In this document: positions 33,897 through 43,816 of the stretch, one piece after another
How the letters are laid out: the number at the start of each line of letters is the position of its first letter
Numbering within the stretch: position 1 is the first letter of the stretch
Notes under the pieces: generated by a model
The model's input: the letters and a program-made list of their open reading frames with translations, nothing else
What the model was told of the DNA's origin: nothing
The model's database searches: none
Assembly (NCBI RefSeq): GCF_000495795.1
Contig: NZ_AWGD01000003.1
Location: 186,001-250,000, forward strand
Origin: Asticcacaulis sp. AC460
GTDB taxonomy: Bacteria; Pseudomonadota; Alphaproteobacteria; Caulobacterales; Caulobacteraceae
Reading direction: 5' to 3'
Length of the DNA: 64,000 nucleotides
Translations under genes and position numbers: made by a program

Positions 33897-35051
33897 TTAA
33901 ACCAGAACCATATCATCCCTATGGATGACCTCATCCCCGGACGTATAGCCCAGTATCCCCTCGATATCCTTACTGGTCCGGCCGCGGATCTGGCGGATGT
34001 CCTCGGCATTGTAGCTTACGATACCGCGCGCCATTTCCACCCCGGCCGGTGAGATGATCGACACGGTGTCGCCCTTGTCGAAGCCGCCGATGATCTCGAC
34101 AATGCCCGACGGCAGCAGCGACTTGCCGTTATGCAGCGCCCGCACCGCACCTTCGTCCAGCATCAGCTTGCCCGCCGGCACCACCGTGCCGGCAATCCAC
34201 GCCTTGTAGGCCGCCGACAGCGACGCCTGCGGCTTGATCAGCGTAAACCGCGCCCCCATGGGCCCGGCCAGGCCCGATAAAGGCCGGATCGCCGATCCCA
34301 GGGCGATCAGGGTCGCACATCCCGCCGATCCCGCGATCTTGGCGGCGGCGATCTTGGTCGCCATGCCACCCGTCCCGACCCCTGCCTGGGCATTGGCCCC
34401 GCCGGCCATGGCTTCGATGCGCGCGTCCAGCTTTTCGACCACGGCGATATGTTCCGCCTTCGGATCCTTGCGCGGATCGGCCGTGTACAGCCCGTCGATA
34501 TCCGACAGCAGCACCAGGGCCTCGGCGCGCACCAGCTGCGCCGCCCGCGCCGCCAGGCGGTCATTGTCGCCGTAGCGAATCTCTTCGGTCACCACGGTGT
34601 CGTTCTCATTGACGATCGGCACGCAGCCCAGGTCGAACAGGGTGTCCACGGTCGCCCGCGCGTTCAGCCAGCGCCGGCGCTTCTCGGTATCTTCCCGCGT
34701 CAGCAGCACCTGCGCCGTCTTCAGCCCCACGCCGGCAAAGGCGGTTTCCCACGCGCTCATCAGCCGCGGTTGCCCCGCCGCCGCCGCCGCCTGTTTCTCA
34801 TCCAGCTTCAGCTTGGCGCGCGTCAAACCCAGATAGCGCCGCCCCAGCGCCACCGCCCCCGAGGATACCAGCATGACGGCGCAACCACGGGCCTTCAGCG
34901 CAGCGATATCGGCCGCCAGGCCGGCCATCCAGGCGGCATTGGGTTCACCTGACTTTGCGTCGATGATCAGGGACGAGCCCACCTTGATGGTGATGCGCCG
35001 GGCGTCGGACAGAATATCGGGCAGGACAGGAATTGTGGCGTTCGCGGACAT
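33897..35051 (-). CDS. proB: Glutamate 5-kinase ProB
   Basis: A 384-residue kinase catalysing the first, feedback-controlled step of proline synthesis. The amino-acid kinase domain has [35 protein letters not shown] and [19 protein letters not shown]. The last 100 residues form the PUA domain ([19 protein letters not shown]...). The ATG at 35051 ([11 protein letters not shown]) is chosen; the upstream 43 codons of open frame are not protein-like. It is divergent from thrC. Confidence 0.94.
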   Translation of the reverse strand: MSANATIPVLPDILSDARRITIKVGSSLIIDAKSGEPNAAWMAGLAADIAALKARGCAVMLVSSGAVALGRRYLGLTRAKLKLDEKQAAAAAGQPRLMSAWETAFAGVGLKTAQVLLTREDTEKRRRWLNARATVDTLFDLGCVPIVNENDTVVTEEIRYGDNDRLAARAAQLVRAEALVLLSDIDGLYTADPRKDPKAEHIAVVEKLDARIEAMAGGANAQAGVGTGGMATKIAAAKIAGSAGCATLIALGSAIRPLSGLAGPMGARFTLIKPQASLSAAYKAWIAGTVVPAGKLMLDEGAVRALHNGKSLLPSGIVEIIGGFDKGDTVSIISPAGVEMARGIVSYNAEDIRQIRGRTSKDIEGILGYTSGDEVIHRDDMVLV

Positions 35052-35181
35052 GAAGGCTCTTTTCTCGCCTGCCTGAAAATGATAGGCCGCCCGATAGTAA
35101 AGCGGAGTGATCGGGGGCGGCTTGTAGCACAAGCGCAACGGGCCGCAAGTTGTAACTCCGCTAAGGAAATTTGGTAACAAA

Positions 35182-36558
35182 ATGAACTATATAGGTACGC
35201 GCGGATTCACCGGCCCCAAGAGCTTCGCCGGCGCTCTGCTGGACGGTCTGGCGCCCGACGGCGGATTGTACGTGCCGGCCGCCTATCCCACCCCCGATTT
35301 CGACCTGAATGCCGCGGCGGCCGGCCCTTATGCCGACCTGACCGAAAAACTGCTCAACCTGTTCGGCGTCGACGTCCTGGGGGTTGCGGCCGTCCGCGCC
35401 GCGGCTGAGCGCACCAGCGCCGCCTTCCTGCGCGACGGTGAGACGCCGCTGACTCAGCTGGAGGACAATCTCTGGCTGCTGGAGCTGTATCACGGCCCGA
35501 CCCTGGCCTTCAAAGACATGGCCATGCAAATGATGGCCCCGCTGACTGACGCCGCCCTGGCCCAGACCGGCGAACACCTGACCCTGGTCACCGCCACCTC
35601 GGGCGATACGGGCGCGGCTGCCGTACGTGCCTTCGCCGGTTCGGCGCGGGTGAAACTGGTGGTTTTCCATCCGCTGGGCCGCGTTTCGCCGGTCCAGCGC
35701 CTGCAGATGACGACGGTCGAGGCCGATAACGTCCTCAATATCGGCGTCGAAGGCGATTTCGATGATTGCCAACGCATCGTCAAGGCGCTGCTGGGTGACG
35801 AAAGCCTCAAAGCGCGCGGCCTGATTTCCAGCGTCAATTCGATCAACTGGGGCCGGCTGCTGGGCCAGGTGCCCTACTATCTGGCCGCGAGTGCGGCTTC
35901 GGGCGCCGAACGGCCGAACTTCGTGGTGCCGACCGGCAATTTCGGCGACGCCTTCGCCGGCTGGGTGGCACGCAAGATCGGTGGAAACGTCGGCCACCTG
36001 CATGCCGCCGTCAACCGCAACGATGCCCTGAGCCAGGCGCTCAACGACGGCAAATATATCCGCCGCCAGGCCGTCGAATCGGCCTCGGTCAGCATGGACG
36101 TCCAGGCACCGTCGAACTTCGAACGCCTGATCTTCGAAGCCGCCGGCCGTTCGGCTGCCGGCACGCGCGGCTTCTTCGAAACCTTCGCCGCCCGCGGCGA
36201 GGTCCGCCTGTCCAGCGAGCTCCAGGGCGCCTGCCTGAAGGAGGTCACGGCCAGCACGATTTCCGAGGCCGAGACCGCCGCCACCATCCAGCACGCCTGG
36301 AAGACCTGGAACAAGGTGATCTGCCCGCATACGGCGGTGTCCGTCGCCGCGGCGCTGAAGCGCAAGGGTTCAGGCCCGCACATTGCGCTGGCCACCGCCC
36401 ATCCGGCCAAGTTCCCGCACTTCGTCGCCGGCGCCCTGGGCTTCCAGCCCGAGGTACCCGAGGCGATCGCGCGTCTGCATGGGCTGAAGGAAACCATCAC
36501 CGCCATCCCCAACGACCAGGCAGAAGCCCTGAAGGCCGTGACGGCTTTCACGGCATAG
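35182..36558 (+). CDS. thrC: Threonine synthase ThrC
   Basis: A 458-residue PLP enzyme converting O-phosphohomoserine to threonine. The N-terminus [32 protein letters not shown] is the class signature, the PLP lysine is in [11 protein letters not shown], and [15 protein letters not shown] and [11 protein letters not shown] line the cofactor site. The gene is divergent from proB and convergent with the homoserine kinase gene that makes its substrate. Confidence 0.95.
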   Translation: MNYIGTRGFTGPKSFAGALLDGLAPDGGLYVPAAYPTPDFDLNAAAAGPYADLTEKLLNLFGVDVLGVAAVRAAAERTSAAFLRDGETPLTQLEDNLWLLELYHGPTLAFKDMAMQMMAPLTDAALAQTGEHLTLVTATSGDTGAAAVRAFAGSARVKLVVFHPLGRVSPVQRLQMTTVEADNVLNIGVEGDFDDCQRIVKALLGDESLKARGLISSVNSINWGRLLGQVPYYLAASAASGAERPNFVVPTGNFGDAFAGWVARKIGGNVGHLHAAVNRNDALSQALNDGKYIRRQAVESASVSMDVQAPSNFERLIFEAAGRSAAGTRGFFETFAARGEVRLSSELQGACLKEVTASTISEAETAATIQHAWKTWNKVICPHTAVSVAAALKRKGSGPHIALATAHPAKFPHFVAGALGFQPEVPEAIARLHGLKETITAIPNDQAEALKAVTAFTA

Positions 36559-36600
36559 TTTCCAGCGGTTGATCAGGGCGACTGACGTCCGTGATGGGTG

Positions 36601-37569
36601 TCAGACAAAGTAGTCCGCGCCACCGGAGACCGAACGGTGGAAATCCAGCCGGCGGTAAAAGGCTTCCGGGTCCTTGGGCTTAACCACCCAGGACGGATCG
36701 TGATTCAACAGGTCGTACAGCCGTGTCAGGGTGAACCGCATGGCCGAACCGCGCGCGAACAGCGGCAAGGCAGCGATTTCGGCCGGTGACAGCGGGCGCA
36801 GGTCGTTATAGGCCGCTGCAAAGGCATGGATCATGTGCGGCATGGGCTGGCCGCCTGGCGTAAAGCCCCAGGCGTTCAGCGACACCGCCAGATCGTAGGC
36901 GTAAAAATCGGTACAGGCATAATAGTAGTCGATGACGCCCGTCACCCGTCCGTCGTCATCCATCAAGACATTGTCGGTGAAATAGTCGGCATGGATGGCG
37001 CCCTTGGGCAGGTCCTGCGGCCAATGCGCCTGGAGCCAGATCAACTCACCGCGAAAATCCTCCAGTATGGCCTGGGCCCGCGGCGAGTTCGCGGCCTTGG
37101 GCTCGCAGCGCGCGATCAGGTGCGGCCACATGTCGATGCCCATGCTGTTGCCGCGAATCTGCGGGAAGTCGCCACCGGTCAGGTGCAGGCGCGCCAGGAA
37201 TTCACCGGCCGAGGCGGCGTGGCGGACATCCGGGTTGCGCGGCCAGCGGCCGGGCAGCCATTTGATCAGGGCGCAGGGTTTGCCATTGATCTCGCCCAGG
37301 CTCGACCCGTCACGCTTCAGGGCCGGTCCGGGCGCTGGATAGCCCTTGCGGTCGAGATAGAGCGTATAATCCATGAACCACGGCAGGTCGTCCCACGGCG
37401 TGGCATCCTCGAACAGAGTCAGGGCATAGAGCCCGGTCGTGGTTTCGACCTTGAAATTGGTGTTGGAAACGCCTTCCTCGATGCCTTCGAGATGGATCAG
37501 CTCGCCGATATCGTAGGCGCGCAGATAGGCCCGGGCATCGTCATCGGAAACAGGCGTAAAGACGGCCAT
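36601..37569 (-). CDS. thrB: Homoserine kinase, APH-type ThrB
   Basis: A 322-residue aminoglycoside-phosphotransferase-fold kinase that phosphorylates homoserine for ThrC. Family features are GIEEGVSNTNFKVETTTGLYALTLFE, the catalytic loop KGAIHADYFTDNVLMDD and the metal aspartate in GVIDYYYACTDFYAYDLA. It faces thrC, and the two stops are 42 bases apart. Confidence 0.93.
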   Translation of the reverse strand: MAVFTPVSDDDARAYLRAYDIGELIHLEGIEEGVSNTNFKVETTTGLYALTLFEDATPWDDLPWFMDYTLYLDRKGYPAPGPALKRDGSSLGEINGKPCALIKWLPGRWPRNPDVRHAASAGEFLARLHLTGGDFPQIRGNSMGIDMWPHLIARCEPKAANSPRAQAILEDFRGELIWLQAHWPQDLPKGAIHADYFTDNVLMDDDGRVTGVIDYYYACTDFYAYDLAVSLNAWGFTPGGQPMPHMIHAFAAAYNDLRPLSPAEIAALPLFARGSAMRFTLTRLYDLLNHDPSWVVKPKDPEAFYRRLDFHRSVSGGADYFV

Positions 37570-37634
37570 CGGGAATCCTGAGCAGCGGCGAAAAAACCGC
37601 TATTACGGACCCGCAGGCGGAATGACAACTGCTT

Positions 37635-37832
37635 TCAGGCGCGGCCGGCGGTGATGGTGCGCGCGATCTGGCCACCCAGGCGTGACGTCAGGAAGCCGAA
37701 AAAGGCGTCGAACACGATACCGCGCAACTCCTCACGCAGGCCATTACCCGAACGGCTGGCGCGGATGACGGTGTAGAAAAAGGCCAACCACAGCAAGGCA
37801 GCGACGACCGCCGCGATCCCCACAAACACCAT
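37635..37832 (-). CDS. Small single-pass membrane protein
   Basis: A 65-residue protein beginning MVFVGIAAVVAALLWLAFFYTV, one membrane helix, followed by a basic-amphipathic part with LREELRGIVFDAFFGFLTSRLGGQIART. I do not recognise the family. The start at 37832 is preferred to a frame start 14 codons earlier because it gives a clean N-terminal helix. It sits between thrB and cysK without obvious operon partner. Confidence 0.55.
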   Translation of the reverse strand: MVFVGIAAVVAALLWLAFFYTVIRASRSGNGLREELRGIVFDAFFGFLTSRLGGQIARTITAGRA

Positions 37833-37995
37833 GACACACTCTCCTCGAAACCTCGCCACCTTATGCGGGAGCAATATAAAAAGGCGATAGGGTTATTTCC
37901 ACTCTCAGATGGGCTAAATCTCGCGATTAGAATCCATCGCTTGGGTTGCGCCGCCAGATTTGATAGCAAGCGCAACCTTTCTGCGGAGCCCTGCC

Positions 37996-39000
37996 ATGGC
38001 CAAGACCGTTTCTTCCGTCGTCGACCTGATCGGCAACACCCCCCTGATCCGCCTGAAGGCCGCCTCCGAGGCCACGGGCTGCGAGATCTACGGCAAGGCG
38101 GAGTTTTTGAATCCCGGCCAGTCGATCAAGGATCGCGCCGCTTTGTGGATCATCCGGGGCCACGAAAAGAACGGCACGCTGAAGCCCGGCGGCACCATCG
38201 TCGAAGGCACCGCCGGCAATACCGGCATCGGCCTGGCCATGGTCGCCAATGCGCTGGGCTACAAATGCGTCATCGTCATTCCGCGTACCCAGGCTCAGGA
38301 AAAGAAAGACGCCATCCGCCAGTTGGGCGCCGAGCTGATCGAGGTCGATGCCGTGCCCTATGCCAACCCCAACAACTATGTCCGTTATTCCGGCACCCTG
38401 GCCCAGGAGTTGGGCGCGGTCTGGGCCAACCAGTTCGACAATGTCGCCAACCGCCAGGCCCATATCGACGGCACCGGCCCGGAAATCCTGGCCCAAGTTC
38501 TGGACACGCCCGGCGGCAAGCTGGACGCCTTTATCTGTTCGGTCGGTTCCGGCGGGACCTTGGGCGGGCTGAGCCTGTATTTCAAAGCGCAAGACCCGAA
38601 TATTCAGATCGGTCTGGCCGATCCGTACGGCGCGGCACTCTACAGTTATTTTACTACTGGCGAGCTGAAGTCGGAAGGATCGTCGATCACCGAAGGCATC
38701 GGCCAGGGCCGCATCACCGCCAACCTGGAAGGCATCACCATCGACCGGTCCTACCAGGTGGCGGACGACGAATGGTTGCCGGTGCTGTACGACATGATCC
38801 AGACGGAAGGTTTGTGTTTGGGGACATCAGCCGCCCTCAACGTGGTCGGCGCCATGAAGATGGCGAAGGACCTGGGTCCCGGCAAGACGATCGTCACGGT
38901 GCTGTGCGACTACGGCAACCGTTATGCCTCGAAGATCTTCAACCCGGCCTTCCTGAAGGAAAAAGGTCTGCCGACCCCGCCGTGGTATGAGGTGGCGTAA
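37996..39000 (+). CDS. cysK: Cysteine synthase A
   Basis: A 334-residue PLP enzyme forming cysteine from O-acetylserine and sulfide. Near the N-terminus are LIGNTPLIRL and the PLP lysine at 45 in NPGQSIKDRAA; the substrate loop reads EGTAGNTGIGLAMV and the glycine loop CSVGSGGTLGG. The ATG at 37996 is preceded by GGAG. The protein is slightly longer than E. coli CysK. A GcvA-type regulator gene is convergent downstream. Confidence 0.9.
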   Translation: MAKTVSSVVDLIGNTPLIRLKAASEATGCEIYGKAEFLNPGQSIKDRAALWIIRGHEKNGTLKPGGTIVEGTAGNTGIGLAMVANALGYKCVIVIPRTQAQEKKDAIRQLGAELIEVDAVPYANPNNYVRYSGTLAQELGAVWANQFDNVANRQAHIDGTGPEILAQVLDTPGGKLDAFICSVGSGGTLGGLSLYFKAQDPNIQIGLADPYGAALYSYFTTGELKSEGSSITEGIGQGRITANLEGITIDRSYQVADDEWLPVLYDMIQTEGLCLGTSAALNVVGAMKMAKDLGPGKTIVTVLCDYGNRYASKIFNPAFLKEKGLPTPPWYEVA

Positions 39001-39037
39001 GGCCTGATTTTATCTCTCCCGGCAAGCGGGTAAAGAA

Positions 39038-40003
39038 TCAAATATCCTGCGCCGCGAAGACCGGTCGTTCGTCGGCACCCTTAGGCGCCGTGTCGGCGCT
39101 GGCCTTCGCCTGAGCGCGCAACCAGTCCATGAAGCGCACCTGCCCGGCGCTGGGCTCGCGCGTCTGCGGCCAGACCAGCCAGTAGCCGTAGTCCAGCGGC
39201 TTGTCCTTTTCGTCGAACAGCACCTTGAGACGGCCGGCTTGCAGGTCGGCCTCGGCGATCGTGCGCTTGGCCAGGGCCACACCGCGGCCGGCAACCGCCG
39301 CCTCAATCACCATGGAGCTCTGGTTAAAGCGCGGGCCGCGGCTGGCGTCGACGCCTTCGACGCCGTGCGCCTTCAGCCACATGGCCCAGTCGGGACAGGA
39401 CGGATCGGTTTCGGCGCCGACATCGTGCAGCAGGACGTGATGCGCCAGGTCTTCGGCCTTGCGCATCGGCGCGGCTTCAAACAGCAGCGGCGAGCACACC
39501 GGCACCACGGCTTCCGGCAGCAGGTGTTCGACATGCAGCCCGTTATAGTGGCCGTTGCCGTAACGCACGGCCAGGTCGATATCGGAGACGGCGAAATCGA
39601 CAGGCGCCATATCGGCGCTGACCCAGACATCGATATCCTCGTTAGCGGCGCTAAACTCATAAAGACGCGGCATCAGCCACTTGGCGGCAAAGCTGGGGGC
39701 AGCCGAAACCGTCACCCGACCCTTCTGGGTGCCCGACTTCATCAGGCGGGTCGCCTCGAACATCTTTTCGAAGGCTTCCTTGAGGATCTGGGCCGAGGCC
39801 TTACCGGCATCGGACAGGACGACGCGGCGGCCGTCACGCACGAACAACTCGACACCGACATGGTCTTCCAGCAGCCGGATCTGTTGCGACACGGCGCCCG
39901 GCGTCACGAACAGTTCCTCCGCCGCCTGTTTGAAGCTTTCGTGCCGCGCCGCCGCTTCGAAAACCCGAAGCGCCGACAGCGGCGGCAAACGATCGCGAGA
40001 CAT
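39038..40003 (-). CDS. LysR-family regulator, GcvA-like
   Basis: A 321-residue regulator. The N-terminal winged helix is LPPLSALRVFEAAARHESFKQAAEELFVTPGAVSQQIRLLEDHVG, the classic GcvA/AmpR subgroup sequence. The effector domain includes VSAAPSFAAKWLMPRL and DLAVRYGNG. The ATG at 40003 is taken as start; the upstream open frame carries no similarity. Targets cannot be named; it is divergent from the LuxR-type gene. Confidence 0.88.
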   Translation of the reverse strand: MSRDRLPPLSALRVFEAAARHESFKQAAEELFVTPGAVSQQIRLLEDHVGVELFVRDGRRVVLSDAGKASAQILKEAFEKMFEATRLMKSGTQKGRVTVSAAPSFAAKWLMPRLYEFSAANEDIDVWVSADMAPVDFAVSDIDLAVRYGNGHYNGLHVEHLLPEAVVPVCSPLLFEAAPMRKAEDLAHHVLLHDVGAETDPSCPDWAMWLKAHGVEGVDASRGPRFNQSSMVIEAAVAGRGVALAKRTIAEADLQAGRLKVLFDEKDKPLDYGYWLVWPQTREPSAGQVRFMDWLRAQAKASADTAPKGADERPVFAAQDI

Positions 40004-40191
40004 AAACCTGTAACCCCTGCTGATGCGGGCGCCGTCATAACCCGTTTTGCAGTTTAATAAAACTATCTGAAGATTAATTTCATGACGGACACAAATCGCC
40101 ACCATTCACCTTGAAGCCGGCCGCCGTCCCGGCGTAAATGGCCAGGTACGTTACTACGTGCGTTACTTAAAGGCGCCGGGGAGTCAGGGAC

Positions 40192-40665
40192 ATGGGCATC
40201 GAGACCCTGTCGGAACGTCAGAAGCAGGTCCTGCGCCTGGTGGGCCAAAACCACCAGGCCAAGGAGATTGCGCGCCTCCTCGATATCAGCGAGAGCACCG
40301 TCAAGACCCATATGGAAGAGGGCCGGCGGCGGCTGGGCATAGCCACCAGCCGCGAAGCCGCGCGTTTTCTGATGGCGCAGGAAAGCGGAACCGCCATCCC
40401 CCTTCAGAGAGGATACCCTTCAGGGAGAATGGACCAACCTGCCGCCGATGCGTCAGTGTCACCTCAGGCGGATCCCTTGCCGGTCCGCCCGCCCGAGACA
40501 CCTGCGCAGACCTTCGCTGAACGCCTTCGCCGGCTCAGCCATCTGCAATGGCTTGGACTGATGCTGCTGGCCGCGATCCTGATTCCCCTGGTCGCGGGCG
40601 CGCTGCTGGGATCGGTGATGGTCCTGCTGCACGGCATTCAGAACATGCGCACCCTGCCCCACTGA
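40192..40665 (+). CDS. LuxR-type DNA-binding protein with C-terminal membrane helix
   Basis: A 157-residue protein. Residues 1-65 are a GerE/LuxR helix-turn-helix (LSERQKQVLRLVGQNHQAKEIARLLDISESTVKTHMEEGRRRLGI). A proline-rich linker of about 50 residues follows, then one strong transmembrane helix (WLGLMLLAAILIPLVAGALLGSVMVLL, about 118-145). There is no receiver or autoinducer domain. The ATG at 40192 follows CAGGGAC. A membrane-tethered transcription factor of this layout could be released or respond to envelope state; that is inference. Two small membrane-protein genes and an alternative oxidase gene follow. Confidence 0.75.
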   Translation: MGIETLSERQKQVLRLVGQNHQAKEIARLLDISESTVKTHMEEGRRRLGIATSREAARFLMAQESGTAIPLQRGYPSGRMDQPAADASVSPQADPLPVRPPETPAQTFAERLRRLSHLQWLGLMLLAAILIPLVAGALLGSVMVLLHGIQNMRTLPH

Positions 40666-40828
40666 CGTTAACGTCAAGGCAGCTCAGGCACGCCGGAATT
40701 CGGGATTCCGCCGATGGCGTTTTGCGCCCTTGGCGGACCTTTGGGGGGCATGGGGGTGCGGTCCGTCCGTTCGCGGCAACGCGGACGGACGGTGTCTGCA
40801 GCGCCCTTCGGTTTCAGGGGAGGCACCG

Positions 40829-41230
40829 TTGCTGTTGTTGGTATTCGCAGTGTATCCCATAATTTGCGCCTGGGCCCTGTGGCGCGGCGACGCCGTTTTG
40901 CGGATCGCGGCGGTTCTCGCCCTTGCGTCCACCGGCCTGGGCCTGGTCTTTCCGACGCCAGACCTGAGCCTTTTCCCCGTCGATATCACCCTGATGCTGG
41001 CCATGATGGCCCTGTCGCTGTGGTCACGGCGATTGTGGACATTGCCGGCGGGGGCCCTGATGATCGACAGGGTGGCCGTCTATGCCTTCCGCGACATCGA
41101 CGTGGCCGACACCCTGGGCCCTATCTGGGCCTTCGGCCTGTTGCTGTGTCTGATCGTTGGTATTATCAACCGCGAATCCCGCCGGATGCGGACGGCGCAG
41201 GCCGCCGAGGTAAAAAGCGCCGTCGGTTAG
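40829..41230 (+). CDS. Small multi-pass membrane protein, paralogue 1
   Basis: A 133-residue protein with about four hydrophobic segments. I chose the TTG at 40829 because AGGGGAGG lies five bases upstream and the translation starts directly with a membrane helix (MLLLVFAVYPIICAWALWRGD). It shares IICxWxLWRGD and VDIxxMLxxMALSxxSRRxWTL with the next gene, so the pair arose by duplication. I do not recognise the family. Confidence 0.6.
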   Translation: MLLLVFAVYPIICAWALWRGDAVLRIAAVLALASTGLGLVFPTPDLSLFPVDITLMLAMMALSLWSRRLWTLPAGALMIDRVAVYAFRDIDVADTLGPIWAFGLLLCLIVGIINRESRRMRTAQAAEVKSAVG

Positions 41231-41297
41231 ATTTCCCTATCGCGTCGCCACGAAACCCGGCATTTACGCCGCGAAACGTTTCAAGGAGCGCAATCCC

Positions 41298-41735
41298 GTG
41301 TGGGTCTGGGGTGGATTTGTCCTGTGCCTGATCATCTGCGGCTGGGGGCTGTGGCGTGGCGACGGCGCCAACCGCGTCGGCGCCGGCATCGTACTCGTGG
41401 CCTGGTGCCTGAGTCTTGCCCTGCATCAATGGGGCAATTACGGCGGACCGGAACTGCCGGTCGTCGTCATCGATATCGTGGCGATGCTGCTGCTGATGGC
41501 GCTGTCCTTCCGGTCGCGCCGGATCTGGACCCTGGTTGCCTCGGCGCTGCAGATCGCCACCGTCGCCTCACACTTCGCCGCCGGCATCACGCATTTCAAC
41601 AACTGGACCTATATCACGGTGACAGGGCTGTTGGGTGGGTATGGTCTCTTGCTCTGCATGGCGGTGGCGTTTGGCATTCATGAAGTCAACAGGAAGAGGC
41701 AGGGGTCTCAGACCCCTGCACCCCAAAACAATTAA
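41298..41735 (+). CDS. Small multi-pass membrane protein, paralogue 2
   Basis: A 145-residue protein with about four membrane segments, starting at a GTG nine bases after AAGGAG. It is clearly related to the preceding gene ([34 protein letters not shown]). The basic, polar C-terminus ([15 protein letters not shown]) should face the cytoplasm. Its stop overlaps that of the convergent alternative oxidase gene by four bases. Function unknown. Confidence 0.65.
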   Translation: MWVWGGFVLCLIICGWGLWRGDGANRVGAGIVLVAWCLSLALHQWGNYGGPELPVVVIDIVAMLLLMALSFRSRRIWTLVASALQIATVASHFAAGITHFNNWTYITVTGLLGGYGLLLCMAVAFGIHEVNRKRQGSQTPAPQNN

Positions 41736-42424
41736 GCCGCGTCCTTCAGGCTCAGCTCTGGCGCATGGTCCGGATAGGGCGCAACCTTCGCCGCATCCAC
41801 GGGCCGGCCGGCGATCTCATCCGAGAAGCCGTGGTTTACGTCGCGGTGATGGGCCTCATCCGCCCGCACCACCAGCACCACATCGCGCAGGGTCGCCTCG
41901 GCCGGCAGGTTCCAGTAATGCCTGGCAATCGCGGGCGCCAGCACGTTGCGGCTGCGGCCCTCATCGATTTCGGCCAGGTAATGCGTATAGCTGATCACCG
42001 CCTCTTCTTCGAAATAGCCGACGACGCGGTGCGCGGTTTTGGCCGAGATCAGGTACAGGGCGAAGAAGGCGATGTAAAAGACCCACTGCACCGCGATGAT
42101 GACGAAGCGCTCGAACATGGTTGGCTTGGCCACCTCGATGAAGGTCATCAGGTGCATCCGCTCGTTTTCGGCCTCCTCCATCAGGGTACGGATCCAGCCG
42201 TTATCGTCCTTCATGTGCCTCAGGCACTTCAGGTGGGTGATGGTGGCGCCGACCATGCCCGGCACGGCGGCGACAGTTTCCAGGACCACCGCGCGGTGAC
42301 CGTAGCGCCTGGCAAAGAAGGTGTCGGCGCAAAAGCGCAGCAGCTTCGTGAAGCCAAAAGCAAAATGGTCCGAAAAACCCTTGGGCTGGTGATGGACACT
42401 GAGGTCAACGAGCGGGGCAGTCAT
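41732..42424 (-). CDS. aox: Alternative oxidase (cyanide-insensitive ubiquinol oxidase)
   Basis: A 230-residue di-iron membrane-associated quinol oxidase that passes electrons from ubiquinol to oxygen without proton pumping. All iron ligands are visible: Glu49 in [10 protein letters not shown], Glu88 and His91 in NERMHL, the glutamate triplet near 139-141 in GYFEEEAV, and Glu190/His193 in [12 protein letters not shown]. The ATG at 42424 has CAGGAG seven bases upstream; ATGs further upstream are too close to it or lack a site. Bacterial copies are scattered and often answer to nitric oxide or respiratory block. Its neighbours are small membrane proteins and a membrane-tethered LuxR-type factor. 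Confidence 0.92.
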   Translation of the reverse strand: MTAPLVDLSVHHQPKGFSDHFAFGFTKLLRFCADTFFARRYGHRAVVLETVAAVPGMVGATITHLKCLRHMKDDNGWIRTLMEEAENERMHLMTFIEVAKPTMFERFVIIAVQWVFYIAFFALYLISAKTAHRVVGYFEEEAVISYTHYLAEIDEGRSRNVLAPAIARHYWNLPAEATLRDVVLVVRADEAHHRDVNHGFSDEIAGRPVDAAKVAPYPDHAPELSLKDAA

Positions 42425-42615
42425 GGTCATTCTCCTGAGGCACGCCGGAATGTCCATGGAAATACTACGGGAATAGGGCGCGCACCATGCGACGGCCCGC
42501 CGCTGCGTCAGCTTGTCGCTTTGACCGCGTCCAAACCGGTCACAATTCGTTCAGTCGCCGTTCATAAGACAGCTGCTAGTACCTACTCAGTTGCGTCTCC
42601 CGGAGTAGAGTACCC

Positions 42616-43158
42616 ATGACCAAGGTGCTGGCCAAGGCCACCCTGATTGCCGGCGCCGCCTTTGCGCTGGCCCAGCCTGTTCTCGCACAATCCGTCGAAA
42701 CCCGGCCTTACAGCGAAGTCGAGGCGGAACAACGCGCCTACGAACAGGGCCGCGCCGATGAAGCTTCTGCGCGCGCCTACGCGCAGGGGCGTTCCGATGC
42801 CCGGCGAGACGCCTATGACGACGGCGAACGCGCCGACGGCTATTGCTATCAGCGCAAGGCCCGGTCGCGGACCACGGGCACCATCGTCGGCGCCATTGCC
42901 GGCGGGTTGCTCGGCAACAGCCTGTCCCACCGCTGGGATCGCGGTGGCAATACGATCGGTGGCGCGATGGTCGGCGGCATGATGGGACGGTCGCTGGGTG
43001 ACGACAGCGTGCAGTGCTATCAGGGCGCCTACTACAGCTACGACGACGGCTATTACGCCCCGCCGCCGGCGCCGCGCGGCTACGCCACCGTCTACTTCAC
43101 CTCACGCCCGCACTACGGCCATTACAACGTCCATCGCGGTCATCGCGGCCACTGGTAA
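42616..43158 (+). CDS. Exported glycine-zipper (2TM) protein
   Basis: A 180-residue protein with a signal peptide (MTKVLAKATLIAGAAFALAQPVLAQ). The middle has an Ala/Arg/Asp-rich repeat region (AYEQGRADEASARAYAQGRSDARR) and then the glycine zipper TIVGAIAGGLLGNSLS...GGAMVGGMMGRSLG. The C-terminus is rich in Tyr, His and Pro. Glycine-zipper 2TM proteins sit in or on the outer membrane; the exact role is unknown. Confidence 0.75.
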   Translation: MTKVLAKATLIAGAAFALAQPVLAQSVETRPYSEVEAEQRAYEQGRADEASARAYAQGRSDARRDAYDDGERADGYCYQRKARSRTTGTIVGAIAGGLLGNSLSHRWDRGGNTIGGAMVGGMMGRSLGDDSVQCYQGAYYSYDDGYYAPPPAPRGYATVYFTSRPHYGHYNVHRGHRGHW

Positions 43159-43187
43159 CCGCCGCGCTGCCCGTGTAAGAGGCGGCC

Positions 43188-43811
43188 ATGGACGCCTTCT
43201 CGACTGCCCTCTTCTGGCTGGACTATGCCGCCGTCGCCGTTTTCGCGGCAACCGGCGCGTTGGCCGCGGCTGAACGCAAGCACGACATCATCACCTTCGC
43301 CTTTTTCGCCGCCATTACCGGTGTCGGCGGCGGTACGCTGCGTGACCTGCTGATCGGGGCGCCGGTCTTCTGGGTCCAGCGGCCGGGCTATCTTCTCGTC
43401 TGTCTGGCCGCCGCCATCATCGTCTGGAGCCTGGGCAAGCGCGGCTGGCGGTTTCGCGCCCTGCTGTGGCTGGACGCGCTGGGGCTGGCCGCCTACGCCG
43501 TGGTCGGCACCGCCAAGGCCATGTCCCTGGGAGTTCACCCGATATCGTCGGTCGTCATGGGCGTGCTGACCACCTGTTTCGGCGGGGTTATCCGCGACGT
43601 CCTGGCCGGCGAACCGAACATGCTGCTGCGGCGTGAAATCTATGTCACCGCCGCGCTTTTGGGGGCCATCGTTTTCGTCATCGCCGAAGGGCTGGGCCTG
43701 GCCTTCTGGCCCTCGGCCCTGGCCGGTTTCGCCGCCGCCTTTGCCCTGCGCGCGGCCGCCATCCGCTACGACCTGGCCCTGCCGGGCTTTCCGGGAAGCA
43801 AGGCGGATTAA
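43188..43811 (+). CDS. TRIC/YicG-type membrane channel protein
   Basis: A 207-residue integral membrane protein with about seven helices in two homologous halves. The family signature GVGGGTLRDLLIG (first half) and FGGVIRDVLAGEPNMLL (second half) matches the bacterial trimeric intracellular cation channel family (formerly UPF0126). Cargo ions are not evident. It begins 29 bases after the glycine-zipper gene and might share its transcript. Confidence 0.88.
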   Translation: MDAFSTALFWLDYAAVAVFAATGALAAAERKHDIITFAFFAAITGVGGGTLRDLLIGAPVFWVQRPGYLLVCLAAAIIVWSLGKRGWRFRALLWLDALGLAAYAVVGTAKAMSLGVHPISSVVMGVLTTCFGGVIRDVLAGEPNMLLRREIYVTAALLGAIVFVIAEGLGLAFWPSALAGFAAAFALRAAAIRYDLALPGFPGSKAD

Positions 43812-43816
43812 CACAA

